Shown here: piece after piece, positions 7,104 through 16,297 of the stretch
Layout of the letters: each line of letters begins with the position of its first letter
Position numbering within the stretch: position 1 is the first letter of the stretch
Assembly: GCF_916618745.1 (NCBI RefSeq)
Contig: NZ_OU745373.1
Location: forward strand, 1,936,501-2,000,500
Reading direction: 5' to 3'
Source of the DNA: Cardiobacterium sp. Marseille-Q4385
GTDB lineage: Bacteria > Pseudomonadota > Gammaproteobacteria > Cardiobacteriales > Cardiobacteriaceae
Length of the DNA stretch: 64,000 bases
The notes under the pieces: generated by a model
The model's database searches: none
The model's input: only the letters and a program-made list of their open reading frames with translations
What the model was told of the DNA's origin: nothing
Position numbers and translations under genes: made by a program

Positions 7104-8282
7104 GTGTTGAAAACCCATATTACAGGATTGGGCCTTGCCCTTGCCGTCGTCATCGCCGGTTGTTCTTCTGCCCGCGATCCGTTCCAGAACCGGCAGGAGC
7201 GCCCGACGGAACTGTGTCTCAACGATGGTAGTTTCCCGAAGGTGCTTGCTAATACGGATGAGGCGTTCCGTCAGGAATCGGAAGTGCCGATGCGTTATGT
7301 GGTCAAGAAAGGCGACACGCTGTGGGGTATTTCCAAGCGTTTCCTCGTCCTGCCGTGGTACTGGACCAATATTTGGTATGACAACCCGCAGGTGAAAAAC
7401 CCGCACATGATTTATCCGGGCGACGTGTTGAGCGTAGTCTCCATCAATGGATCGAAGCGGGTCACCATTGTCGAAGCGAACGAGGAATATCACGGCGTTG
7501 AGACCGGTCGCAGAACGCGTGACGGTCTGCCGATTGTCCGCTATTCACCGCATATGCGTGTCGATAATTTCGGTTCACGTCCGGTTTCCATCGCCGCTGA
7601 TGTGGTACAGGCTCACGCCTTGAAGACACGCATCCTGAGATCAAACGAAATCCAGAATCTGCCGTTCATCCTCGGCGATGCCGGCGATTACCTGACCCTC
7701 ACCGAGCAGCAGGAAATTTATGCAAGAGGCATAAACAATCCCCAGCAGGATCAGGAATTCGGTGTCTTCCGTGTCGTGGGTGCCCCGATTCTCAAGGATG
7801 GCAAGAAAAATCAAGTTGTTGGCTATGAAATGCGCCATATCGGTGACGTTGCCGTTACCGGTTACGACGTGGCAACCGACCTGACCAAGCTGCATATTCT
7901 CGAGGCCGTTGAGCCGATGCAGGAAGAAGATGTCATCCTGCCGATCAATGCCCACGAAGAACCTGCCAACTACTTCCCGAAAATGCCGACTGGACAATGC
8001 TCGCGCGGTTACATCGTCCGCAGCTCGAACATTTATCCGACCATCAAGGAATTCGATACGGTCATCACCAGCTTCGGCCGTGATAACGGCGCGCAAGTGG
8101 GTGATGTCTGGAAGATTGTCCGCGAAGGTCCGGGTCGTGTGATGAAAGGTCAGCCGGTACAAGTGCCGGGTAAAGACATCGGCTATCTGATGATTATCCG
8201 TGTGTACGATGATGTCAGTATCGGCTTTGTGCTCGATTCTACCCAGAGCATCTACGAAACCGACACGCTCGTTCATCCCTGA
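7104..8282 (+). CDS. LysM-domain lipoprotein preceding dprA
   Basis: A 392-residue protein with a lipoprotein signal (hydrophobic GLGLALAVVIAGCSS, lipobox AGC) and one LysM peptidoglycan-binding domain at about residues 63-115 (YVVKKGDTLWGISKRFL to YPGDVLSV). The remainder is the conserved long C-terminal region found in the LysM proteins encoded next to dprA in many gammaproteobacteria (the PA0020 type); its role is not established. The start is GTG at 7104, chosen because AGGAG lies 8 nt before it at 7091-7095; a TTG one codon later is possible. The stop and the dprA start share one base. Confidence 0.88.
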   Translation: MLKTHITGLGLALAVVIAGCSSARDPFQNRQERPTELCLNDGSFPKVLANTDEAFRQESEVPMRYVVKKGDTLWGISKRFLVLPWYWTNIWYDNPQVKNPHMIYPGDVLSVVSINGSKRVTIVEANEEYHGVETGRRTRDGLPIVRYSPHMRVDNFGSRPVSIAADVVQAHALKTRILRSNEIQNLPFILGDAGDYLTLTEQQEIYARGINNPQQDQEFGVFRVVGAPILKDGKKNQVVGYEMRHIGDVAVTGYDVATDLTKLHILEAVEPMQEEDVILPINAHEEPANYFPKMPTGQCSRGYIVRSSNIYPTIKEFDTVITSFGRDNGAQVGDVWKIVREGPGRVMKGQPVQVPGKDIGYLMIIRVYDDVSIGFVLDSTQSIYETDTLVHP

Positions 8283-9403
8283 TGACGGCGAACCTACGCG
8301 CTTGGTGTGCGCTCCTGCGTGCACCAGGCGTCGGCAGCAAGACCTATCAAACGCTTCTGGAAGCTTTTGGCTCGCCGGAAGCGTTTTTTCATGCGCCGAC
8401 AGCAGAAATCCGCAAACGCCTGCCACAATACCGTGCCGAACAAATCAGCGTCTGGCAGGCGGCAGAACATGATGTAGCGGCGAATGCCGACATGGACTGG
8501 CTGGCTGCGGGCAATGATTTGCGTCATATCATTCCTTATGACGATCCCGCTTACCCGCCGCTTTTGCGCGAAATTCCCGACCCGCCGCCGCTACTTTTCG
8601 TGCAGGGCAACCCGGCATTGCTCACTACCGCACAAATTGCCATCGTTGGCAGCCGCAACGCCAGCGAACCGGCCTTGCGCACCTGCCACGCCTTCGCCGA
8701 AGCCTTTGCACAAGCGGGATTGACTGTCACCAGCGGTCTTGCCCTCGGCATTGACGGTGCTGCGCACGAAGGTGCACTTAGCGGCGGCAATACCATCGCC
8801 GTGGTTGGCACCGGCCTCGACCGCGTCTATCCCGCCCGCCATCGTGATCTTGCCCACCGTGTCGCCGCGCATGGCGCTATCGTCTCCGAATATCCTATCG
8901 GCACTGGCGTGCGCGCTGGCAATTTTCCGCGTCGCAACCGTATCATCAGCGGCCTTTCGCTCGGTGTCCTCGTTGTCGAAGCCTCGGCGCAAAGCGGTTC
9001 GCTCATCACTGCCCGTCTCGCCGCTGAACAGGGGCGGGAAGTCTTCGCCATTCCCGGTTCCATCCACAACCCACTGGTCAAAGGCTGCCACCGCCTCATC
9101 CGCGAAGGCGCCAAACTTATCGAAACCGCGCAAGACGTGCTGGAAGAACTCTATCCACTTGCTTGCGCCAACCTGGAATTGCAACAACAACAACCGGAAA
9201 ACGCTCCGGAGGCTACCGTAGCAGCCGCCGATACTCCCGAAGAACGCCTGCTGCAAGCGATGGGATATGACCCCTGCCGCGTGGACGATCTCGTGCCACG
9301 CCTAGAATTGACGAGTGCGGAAATTTCGGCCATGCTGATAATACTTGAGCTGGACGGGCGCGTCGCTGCGCTGCCAGGCGGCATGTTCCAGCGCGTCACC
9401 TGA
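8282..9403 (+). CDS. dprA: DNA-processing protein DprA
   Basis: A 373-residue protein that loads RecA onto incoming single-stranded DNA during natural transformation. An N-terminal SAM-like helical region precedes the extended Rossmann fold at about residues 115-320. It shows IVGSRNAS, SGLALGIDGAAHEGAL, VVGTGLDRVYP, FPRRNRIISGLS and VVEASAQSGSLITA. A C-terminal winged-helix domain (GYDPCRVDDLVPRLELT, MLIILELDGRV) completes the protein. The ATG overlaps the stop of the LysM gene. Its presence suggests competence potential, though no other competence genes lie in the window. Confidence 0.96.
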   Translation: MTANLRAWCALLRAPGVGSKTYQTLLEAFGSPEAFFHAPTAEIRKRLPQYRAEQISVWQAAEHDVAANADMDWLAAGNDLRHIIPYDDPAYPPLLREIPDPPPLLFVQGNPALLTTAQIAIVGSRNASEPALRTCHAFAEAFAQAGLTVTSGLALGIDGAAHEGALSGGNTIAVVGTGLDRVYPARHRDLAHRVAAHGAIVSEYPIGTGVRAGNFPRRNRIISGLSLGVLVVEASAQSGSLITARLAAEQGREVFAIPGSIHNPLVKGCHRLIREGAKLIETAQDVLEELYPLACANLELQQQQPENAPEATVAAADTPEERLLQAMGYDPCRVDDLVPRLELTSAEISAMLIILELDGRVAALPGGMFQRVT

Positions 9404-9426
9404 AACCGCAAAAGCGAAAGTATCCC

Positions 9427-11808
9427 ATGAGCAAAAACCTCCTCATCGTCGAATCCCCGGCGAAAGCCAAAACCTTGCACAAATATCTCGGCAAGGACTA
9501 CGCCGTCATGGCCTCTTACGGCCACGTACGTGACCTTATCCCGAAAAACGGTGCGGTTGATACCGGCGACGATTTCACCATGCACTACGAAATCATCGAG
9601 CGCAACGCCCGCCACGTCAACGAAATCACCAAAGCGGCCAAAGCCGCCGAAAACATCTACCTCGCGACTGACCCCGACCGCGAAGGCGAAGCCATCTCCT
9701 GGCATCTCAAAGAAATCCTGCACGAACGCGGCGCCCTGCGCGACAAAAACCTCTATCGCGTCGCCTTCCACGAAATCACCAAAAACGCCATCCAGCAGGC
9801 CGTTGCCAACCCGCGTCATCTTGAAATGGACCTCGTCAACGCCCAACAAGCGCGGCGTGCGCTGGATTACCTCGTTGGTTTCAACCTCTCACCACTGCTG
9901 TGGCGCAAAGTCCGCCCCGGACTCTCCGCCGGCCGCGTCCAATCGCCTGCCCTGCGCATGATCGTCGAACGTGAGCGGGAAATAGAGGCCTTCAACAGCG
10001 AAGAATACTGGGACATCGCTGCCGCCCTTAGCCACGCAGGTCAGACCTTCCCCGGCAAACTCACCATTTACAACGGCGAAAAAACCAAAAAATTCAGCTT
10101 CACCAACGCCGCCGATACCCAAACCGCCATTGATACCCTGAAAGCTGCCGCCCAGGGCAACCTGCTTGTCGCCGACATCAACAAAAAAGACAGCAAGCGC
10201 AACCCCGCGCCGCCCTTTACCACCTCCACCATGCAGCAGGCGGCAGCGAGCAAACTCTACTTTGGTGCCCAAAAAACCATGCGCGTCGCGCAGCGTCTTT
10301 ACGAAGAAGGCCACATTACCTACATGCGGACCGACTCCGTCAACCTCGCCCAAGAAGCCATCGCCGCCATTCGTGACTGGGTCGCCCAACAATACGGCGC
10401 GAACTACCTGCCGGACAAACCCCGCCACTACAAAACCAAATCCAAGAATGCCCAGGAAGCGCACGAAGCCATCCGCCCCACCGACTGCGGCCGGGATGGT
10501 GCCTCGCTTGGCCTCAGCGGCGACGAATACAAACTCTACGAACTCATCAGAAAACGCGCCGTCGCCTCACAAATGGCCTCTGCCATCCTCGAAAACATCA
10601 GCGCTGAGCTCTACGCCGGCAGCGAGCAACACCAATTCCGTGCCAGCGGCAGCACCGTCAAATTCCCCGGATACATGAGCGTGTACCAGGAAGAACGCGA
10701 GGACAACAAAGACGAAGACGACGACAACCGCCTGCTGCCGCCAATGAAAAACGGTGACCGCATCCAGCTGCACGACATCACCGGCAGCCAGCACTTTACC
10801 CAGCCGCCGCCGCGCTACTCCGAAGCCGCGCTCATCAAAGAACTCGAAGCCAACGGTATCGGCCGCCCCTCTACCTACGCCAGCATCATCGGCACCTTGC
10901 AAGAGCGCGAATACGTCGAACAAGAAAACCGCCGCTTCATCCCGACCACCATCGGCAAAGTCGTCAACGACTTCCTCACCAAACACTTTGAGCGCTACGT
11001 GGACTACGACTTTACCGCCCGCCTCGAAGACGACCTTGATGCCGTCTCGCGCGGCGAACGCCAATGGAAACCACTGCTAGGCGACTTCTGGGGCGCCTTC
11101 TCCGAACGCCTTGACGAGAAAAAAGACATCTCGCGCGAAGAAGTCATGCAGGCGCGCGAACTCGGCACCGATCCGAAAAGCGGCAAGCCTGTGACCGCCC
11201 GCTTCGGCCGCTTTGGGCCCTTCGTGCAAATTGGCAGCAAAGACGACGAAGAAAAACCCCTGTTTGCGAGCATCCCGCCCGAGCGCAGCATGGACACCAT
11301 CACCCTGGAAGAAGCGCTCGAACTCTTCAAACTGCCGCGCGTCATCGGCATGAGCGAAGAAGACGGCGAACTCGTCGCCAATATTGGCCGCTACGGCCCC
11401 TACATCCGCTACGGCAAGCGCTACGTTTCCCTGCCCAAAGACGAAGACCCGTTTACCGTCACCCTCGAACGTGCCCTTGAACTTGTGGCCGCCAAAAAAG
11501 AAGCCGATAGCCAAAAATATATAAAAGAGATAAAAAATGGCGAGGAGATATTACAAATATTAAATGGTCGCTTTGGTCCATATGTAACAAATGGTAGTAT
11601 TAACGCATCTATCCCAAAAACGATAGAACCCGCGACCCTCGAACTGGAAGCCGCGCTCGAACTGCTTGAAAAAGCCAGGGAGCGCAAAGCGAAGCGGGGG
11701 GCAACCAACAAGGCGACGGCTGGCAAAACCGCGAAAAAAAGCGGCAGTGCGACAGGGAAAAACAGCCGCAGCAAAGCGACCGCGAAAAAGAAAGAGACCA
11801 AAACATGA
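9427..11808 (+). CDS. topA: DNA topoisomerase I
   Basis: A 793-residue type IA topoisomerase that relaxes negative supercoils. The Toprim domain begins at the N-terminus (LLIVESPAKAKTL) with acidic ATDPDREGEA; the active-site tyrosine is Tyr299 in ITYMRTDSVNL. The C-terminus has three topoisomerase C-repeat units (GRFGPFVQIG, GRYGPYIRYG, GRFGPYVTNG) and a Lys/Ala/Ser-rich tail. It has no cysteine-rich zinc ribbons, unlike E. coli TopA. Codons from about 11511 to 11630, covering much of the third repeat, are strikingly AT-rich with ATA and TTA, unlike the rest of the gene. The stop overlaps the ATG of the next gene by 4 bp. Confidence 0.96.
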   Translation: MSKNLLIVESPAKAKTLHKYLGKDYAVMASYGHVRDLIPKNGAVDTGDDFTMHYEIIERNARHVNEITKAAKAAENIYLATDPDREGEAISWHLKEILHERGALRDKNLYRVAFHEITKNAIQQAVANPRHLEMDLVNAQQARRALDYLVGFNLSPLLWRKVRPGLSAGRVQSPALRMIVEREREIEAFNSEEYWDIAAALSHAGQTFPGKLTIYNGEKTKKFSFTNAADTQTAIDTLKAAAQGNLLVADINKKDSKRNPAPPFTTSTMQQAAASKLYFGAQKTMRVAQRLYEEGHITYMRTDSVNLAQEAIAAIRDWVAQQYGANYLPDKPRHYKTKSKNAQEAHEAIRPTDCGRDGASLGLSGDEYKLYELIRKRAVASQMASAILENISAELYAGSEQHQFRASGSTVKFPGYMSVYQEEREDNKDEDDDNRLLPPMKNGDRIQLHDITGSQHFTQPPPRYSEAALIKELEANGIGRPSTYASIIGTLQEREYVEQENRRFIPTTIGKVVNDFLTKHFERYVDYDFTARLEDDLDAVSRGERQWKPLLGDFWGAFSERLDEKKDISREEVMQARELGTDPKSGKPVTARFGRFGPFVQIGSKDDEEKPLFASIPPERSMDTITLEEALELFKLPRVIGMSEEDGELVANIGRYGPYIRYGKRYVSLPKDEDPFTVTLERALELVAAKKEADSQKYIKEIKNGEEILQILNGRFGPYVTNGSINASIPKTIEPATLELEAALELLEKARERKAKRGATNKATAGKTAKKSGSATGKNSRSKATAKKKETKT

Positions 11809-12254
11809 TAGAAGAACAGCACAGCCTGGATGACCTGCGTCACGGCTTCGGCTTCCTGATGCACGATACCACGCGCCTGATGAACCGTTACTACGATCGG
11901 CGGGTGCGCAACTACGGCATCACCCGAACCCAATGGACATTGCTCACCTACCTCTCGCGCTACGAAGGTGTCAGCCAGACCAAATTGGCCGAATACATGG
12001 ACCTTGCGCCGATGACGCTGACGCGGCAAATCGACAAACTTGAAAAAGACGGCCTGCTTGACCGCCGTCAGGACCCGCAAGACCGCCGCACTAACCTCAT
12101 CTTCCTCACCGAAAAAAGCCAGCCGCTAATGAATCATATGCACGAAATTGCAGTCGAGGCCAAAGAAGCGGCGCTCAAAAATTTCAACGAAGGCGAACGC
12201 GAACTCCTGCGCGACTACCTTAGCCGCATGCGGGAAAACATGGCTACCGCTTGA
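11805..12254 (+). CDS. MarR-family transcriptional regulator
   Basis: A 149-residue winged-helix protein. The DNA-binding core is TRTQWTLLTYLSRYEGVSQT through MTLTRQIDKLEKDGLLDRR, followed by the wing DPQDRRTNLIFLT, which is classic MarR/SlyA. Flanking helices would form the dimer interface. Its ATG overlaps the topA stop (ATGA), so it is probably translated from the topA message, which is an unusual partner. A strong terminator follows immediately. Ligand and targets are unknown. Confidence 0.9.
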   Translation: MIEEQHSLDDLRHGFGFLMHDTTRLMNRYYDRRVRNYGITRTQWTLLTYLSRYEGVSQTKLAEYMDLAPMTLTRQIDKLEKDGLLDRRQDPQDRRTNLIFLTEKSQPLMNHMHEIAVEAKEAALKNFNEGERELLRDYLSRMRENMATA

Positions 12255-12256
12255 AT

Positions 12257-12290
12257 CCCTAAAAACCCCGCCCCGGCGGGGTTTTTAGGG
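12257..12290 (+). terminator. Terminator after topA-marR
   Basis: CCCTAAAAACCCCGCC pairs with GGCGGGGTTTTTAGGG around a two-base loop, giving a very stable hairpin with flanking A and T runs 2 bp after the MarR stop codon. It could work in both directions. Confidence 0.9.
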
Positions 12291-12330
12291 TCTCTTCTTC
12301 CTTGTGTACACGACAAAGCAACCGGCATAA

Positions 12331-12366
12331 AAAACCCCTTCCTCTGCAAGCAAGGAAGGGTTTTGT
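12331..12366 (-). terminator. Terminator after the DsbC-like gene
   Basis: AAAACCCCTTCC and GGAAGGGTTTT flank a loop of about 11 bases; on the minus strand a T run follows. It lies 26 bp beyond the stop of the DsbC-like gene. Confidence 0.7.
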
Positions 12367-12391
12367 TTGTGTTGACAGTCAATCGCACTCT

Positions 12392-13537
12392 TTACGGACG
12401 CGGGCGGATGGGCGGGGCATCAATCTTGACGCGGCCACCGTTTGGATTAGCGGCGGGGGTGCCATTCGGAGCGGGTTGGGCCTGGGCATTGACGGGCTGG
12501 TCGGTAGCGGGGGCAGCATCTGCGGCAGGTTCGCGGTCTTCGGCAGTAGGCTGAATATCGGTCGGGGTCGGGTCGCTGTCTTCGCCGCTTGTAGGAGCAG
12601 GATTATCGGTAGCGGCTGTCGCGTTGCCGTCCGTGTTTGTTACAGGTTCGGCCTCGGCAGGTTTGTCGTCGCTTTTTGCAGGCTGGTGCATGGTGATCCA
12701 GCTGTCGAGTTCTTCGCTGGTAGCGGCGAGGACGCGCGTTTCGTAGCCGTCCGGGAAGGTGAGTACGGGTAGTTCGGCGCGGTCGGCCTCGCCAGTCTCT
12801 TCTTTGATTTGTTTGAGTTTCTCGCCTTCGCGCGCGGCGCAGTCTTCTTTCGGCGCTTCTTCACTGTGCAGGCCGTAGAGCAGATGATCACGCAGCGCTT
12901 CCGGCGGGTTGTGGTGACAGTTGATGGCCAGCGCACGCTGGCGGGCGGCGTCGCTTGCGGTGTAGAGATAGCGGTAGAGGGTGACGTCGCTGATGCTGCC
13001 AAGCTGTTCTTCCAGCGTTTTGCACATGTCGCAGTCGGGCGCGGTGACAATCCACAGGCGACGACTGCCGTCACCTTTTTTCTCTTTTTGCGCGAGTGCG
13101 ACTGGCAGGGCAGCAAATTGGCCGTCGCCTTTTTGTTTGCCGGCTTTCGGTGGCGGGTCGTCCGGATTTTTCGCGGCGCTTCCTTTTTTATCGTCTTCGC
13201 TCGTGATGCCTTTGGCAGCGGCCAGGGTTTCGCGGCGCTCGCGGGTGATGTTCAGCGCGTTCGGTACGGAGATGATGTCGGCCTGGAAGATGTAGCTGCC
13301 GTCTTTGTTGACGTAGAGGATTTCGTTGTTTTTGTCTTTGTAGGTGATTTCGTAGATGTCATCTGAGAAGGGGACGCGGTTGATGCTATCGATGTATTCG
13401 ACCATGGCAGCGGTGTTGCGCCCGTTTTTGAGGTTCTGGATGATGGTGTCAAGGGTTTCCTGCGGCAGCGGCTCGGATTGCTGTGCGGTGGCGAAAGGCG
13501 CGGCAAGCAGGGCGAGGGATAAGAGAGTTTTGCGCAT
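12392..13537 (-). CDS. DsbC-like periplasmic thiol:disulfide interchange protein with long acidic, proline-rich tail
   Basis: A 381-residue protein with a signal peptide (MRKTLLSLALLAAPFATAQ). An N-terminal DsbC/DsbG-like dimerisation segment (YEITYKDKNNEILYVNKDG, FQADIISV) is followed by a thioredoxin-fold segment with the CxxC motif TAPDCDMCKTLEEQL. A later ELPVLTFPDGYE includes the cis-proline typical of the fold. Roughly residues 290-381 are a low-complexity tail rich in Ala, Pro, Asp and Thr, absent from ordinary DsbC. Another insertion (about residues 112-145, KKGSAAKNPDDPPPKAGKQKG) lies before the catalytic domain. It most likely isomerises or reduces disulfides in the periplasm. The exact subfamily is uncertain. 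Confidence 0.8.
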   Translation of the reverse strand: MRKTLLSLALLAAPFATAQQSEPLPQETLDTIIQNLKNGRNTAAMVEYIDSINRVPFSDDIYEITYKDKNNEILYVNKDGSYIFQADIISVPNALNITRERRETLAAAKGITSEDDKKGSAAKNPDDPPPKAGKQKGDGQFAALPVALAQKEKKGDGSRRLWIVTAPDCDMCKTLEEQLGSISDVTLYRYLYTASDAARQRALAINCHHNPPEALRDHLLYGLHSEEAPKEDCAAREGEKLKQIKEETGEADRAELPVLTFPDGYETRVLAATSEELDSWITMHQPAKSDDKPAEAEPVTNTDGNATAATDNPAPTSGEDSDPTPTDIQPTAEDREPAADAAPATDQPVNAQAQPAPNGTPAANPNGGRVKIDAPPIRPRP

Positions 13538-13679
13538 GGAGTGTCTTTGGTTGGGGAAAGGCGGACATTGTATAGCGGCGCTGTCGCCAGGGGATTGTGG
13601 TTTCGTACGGTGTGGGCGAAAGCCGTGTACTTGATTTGCGTGACAGGCTGTAGCCCGCTCTATATCCGGGGTGATTGTG

Positions 13680-16181
13680 TTATTCAGCGGCAGCCTGCCC
13701 GCACCATCCTTCCGTTATGTACCAGTCAAGCCGCCCCCGCCGCTGTTCGCACCAAATAGCAAGATTTGCTGCCGCATTGCGATGACCTTGTTTTGCAGCG
13801 GCTGCCCAGTGGCGGGCGGCGTTGTATTTGTCGCGCGCATTGTCCACCGCGCTTCTTTCGCGTCCGCCCCGTGCGGTGAAGCCTTCGCTGTAAAAATCGA
13901 GGTTGCCGACGCTGTATTGTGCTTCCGCCAGTCCCAGGTCGGCAGCCCGTTCCAGCCACCAGCGCGCTTTCACCAGATCGCGCGCCACACCAGCGCCGCT
14001 GAGGTAGTGCCAGCCGATGGTGTAGGCGGCGACGGCTTTTTTCTCGTTGTCGTAATCGCGCCCGTCGGATCTTTCTTTATCGTCGAGTATCCGGAGGAGA
14101 TTTTCTATGATCTGCTTATCCGGTTTTTTGCCGCTTGCCAGCGCATCCACGACGAACAGGGCAGCTCGTGCTTCTTTGACGCCTTGTGCCACCGCCTGTT
14201 CGTAGTAGCGGCGCGATTGGGCGAGGTCGCGTGTGTTGCCGCGCCCCCGCGCGTGGAGGCTGGCGAGGTTGTAGGCGGCGATGCCGTCCTGCTGTGCGGC
14301 GGCTTTTTCCAGCCAGTAGTGCGCGAGGGCGTAGTTTCGATTGATGTCTGCGATTTCCTGCGCAAGGGCGGTTTTCAGCTGGTTGTCAGGTCGGGAAAAG
14401 AGATGCCCCAGGGTGTCTTCGTCTCTCTGCAACTGCGCCATGCGCTCATCCGCTTTTTGGGCGTACAGTGTGCCGAGGTTACCTTGCGCGAGGGTGAAAC
14501 CCTGTCTAGCGGCTTTTTCATACCACCCTTGCGCGGCTTTTTCGTCTTTTTCACCACCCGCGCCGGTCTGGTAAAGCACGGCGAGGTTGTTTTGCGCTTT
14601 GGCGTAACCCTGTTCTGCCGCCCGCTGTAACCATTGCCGCGCGAGGACGCCGTCTTGCGGCAGACCGCGTCCTGCGCGGTAGAAGTCGGCGAAGTTGTTC
14701 TGCGCGACGGGATGCCCCGCTTCGGCAGCTTTTTTGTATTGGTACCACGCCCATACATCATGATTTTGCGCTTCTGCCATGATGCCGCTTTGCACCCAGG
14801 CGTTCAGGGTAATCTGCGCCGGTTTGTCGTCACTGCGTGGCGGTGCGCAGTCTGCAGTTTGTAGCAAGCCGAACTGTATCAACCCCACAGCGGTTTCTGT
14901 TGCCTCTATCTGCCACGGCATACAGCCGCTATCGCCTGCCATGTAATGCAGGCGGGATGGCATCTCTCTTGTTGCGCTGATGTTGCGTGTTTCCCGCGCG
15001 ATTTCGGCGGCTTTGTCGAACCATTTGGTGGCGGCATCCATATCACCTTGCTTGTGGTGCAGGATGCCGAGGTTGTAGGCAGCGTAGGCGTTGCCGCGTC
15101 CTGCGGCGTTTTCCAGCCAAGAGCGGGCTTTTGACTGGCGGAGCTCGTTGGTTTCGTATCTGATGCCGCTCGTTACGGCATTTACCGTCAGATACAGAAC
15201 GGCAAGATTGTTCATGGCGCCATCATGCCCGTACTCGGCGGCACGCTCGAACCAGCGTTCTGCGGCAGCAGCACTTGCCCCTGTCCCCAGACCGTCACGA
15301 TAAAAGATGGCGAGGTTGTATTGGCCATCGGGATTATTTGCCGCTGCCAGTCGTGAAAATAGTTCGAAGGCGGTGGCATCATCGCCACGCGTATGTGCTG
15401 CCAATCCCGCGCGCAGCAAGGCCTCATGTCCTATAACAAATTGTTGTACTGCCGTGCCGTATCGCGCGGTGAGAGCGGTGGAGATGTCGCCATTTTTTGA
15501 CGTTGCCGCCTCTTCGAACCAATACTTTGCTTTCCCGCTATCCTGCACTATTCCCCGTCCGTTTTCGTAGAGTACGCCAAGGTTGTACATGGCGTAGGGG
15601 TTGCCCTTCGCTGCCGCTTGCTCGAAGTACTGCCGTGCGCGATTGCTGTCCTGCGCGATGCCGAGGCCGTGGTCGTAGAGCACACCGAGGTTGTTCAGCG
15701 CGTCGTCGTAGCCCTGTGCGGCAGCGGCCTCGAACCAGCGCCGCGCTGCATCGTAGTCCTGCGCCACGCCGAGACCGTCGCGGTAGTACACGCCGAGGTT
15801 GTATTGCCCCAGCGCGTTGCTTGCGGCGGCTAATTGCCGGAACACGCTGAAGGCGGCGGCGTGGTCGCCACGTGTGTAGGCTGCCGAACCTGCGCGCAGC
15901 AGGGCGTCGGTTTCTCTTTCACTCAGGGTTAGTGGCGGCAGCATCTCCGGCAAGTGGCGGGCGGTAGTGGGTGGTGGTGCAGCTGTTGTGTCCACCTGTG
16001 CCATCAGCGCGGCGGCGTCGGCAGAGGCGGTGCTGATGGGCGGCTGACTGCGGGGGATGAAAGGCTGGCTACGGTCGAAGTTATCCGCCAGGTAACGCAG
16101 ATAGTAACTGCCGCCCGCCGTGAGGAGGAGCAGGAGGATGAGCAGGAAGAGGATGAAGGGGTTGGCGCGGCGTGATGTCAT
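13680..16181 (-). CDS. Sel1-repeat (TPR-like) membrane-anchored protein
   Basis: An 833-residue protein with an N-terminal transmembrane anchor (NPFILFLLILLLLLTAGGSY), probably leaving the rest in the periplasm. The body carries about a dozen Sel1 repeats of about 36 residues, such as NLGVYYRDGLGVAQDYDAA and NLGVLYENGRGIVQDSGKA, which form an alpha-solenoid for protein binding. The repeats fall in groups separated by less regular segments. I placed the start at ATG 16181 because the anchor begins there, although the frame is open 25 codons further; no strong ribosome site is seen for either. No enzymatic domain is visible. Sel1 proteins often act in envelope stress or host interaction, but the role here is unknown. 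Confidence 0.85.
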   Translation of the reverse strand: MTSRRANPFILFLLILLLLLTAGGSYYLRYLADNFDRSQPFIPRSQPPISTASADAAALMAQVDTTAAPPPTTARHLPEMLPPLTLSERETDALLRAGSAAYTRGDHAAAFSVFRQLAAASNALGQYNLGVYYRDGLGVAQDYDAARRWFEAAAAQGYDDALNNLGVLYDHGLGIAQDSNRARQYFEQAAAKGNPYAMYNLGVLYENGRGIVQDSGKAKYWFEEAATSKNGDISTALTARYGTAVQQFVIGHEALLRAGLAAHTRGDDATAFELFSRLAAANNPDGQYNLAIFYRDGLGTGASAAAAERWFERAAEYGHDGAMNNLAVLYLTVNAVTSGIRYETNELRQSKARSWLENAAGRGNAYAAYNLGILHHKQGDMDAATKWFDKAAEIARETRNISATREMPSRLHYMAGDSGCMPWQIEATETAVGLIQFGLLQTADCAPPRSDDKPAQITLNAWVQSGIMAEAQNHDVWAWYQYKKAAEAGHPVAQNNFADFYRAGRGLPQDGVLARQWLQRAAEQGYAKAQNNLAVLYQTGAGGEKDEKAAQGWYEKAARQGFTLAQGNLGTLYAQKADERMAQLQRDEDTLGHLFSRPDNQLKTALAQEIADINRNYALAHYWLEKAAAQQDGIAAYNLASLHARGRGNTRDLAQSRRYYEQAVAQGVKEARAALFVVDALASGKKPDKQIIENLLRILDDKERSDGRDYDNEKKAVAAYTIGWHYLSGAGVARDLVKARWWLERAADLGLAEAQYSVGNLDFYSEGFTARGGRERSAVDNARDKYNAARHWAAAAKQGHRNAAANLAIWCEQRRGRLDWYITEGWCGQAAAE

Positions 16182-16297
16182 GACGGTGTCCGATGGTGAT
16201 GTGCTGCCATTATAAAGGCCGTGTCGCGCAGCCATTTGGACGCACACGCCGGTCAATCGTTACAATCTGCATCTTTTCTATCAATCAAGGAATCTCT

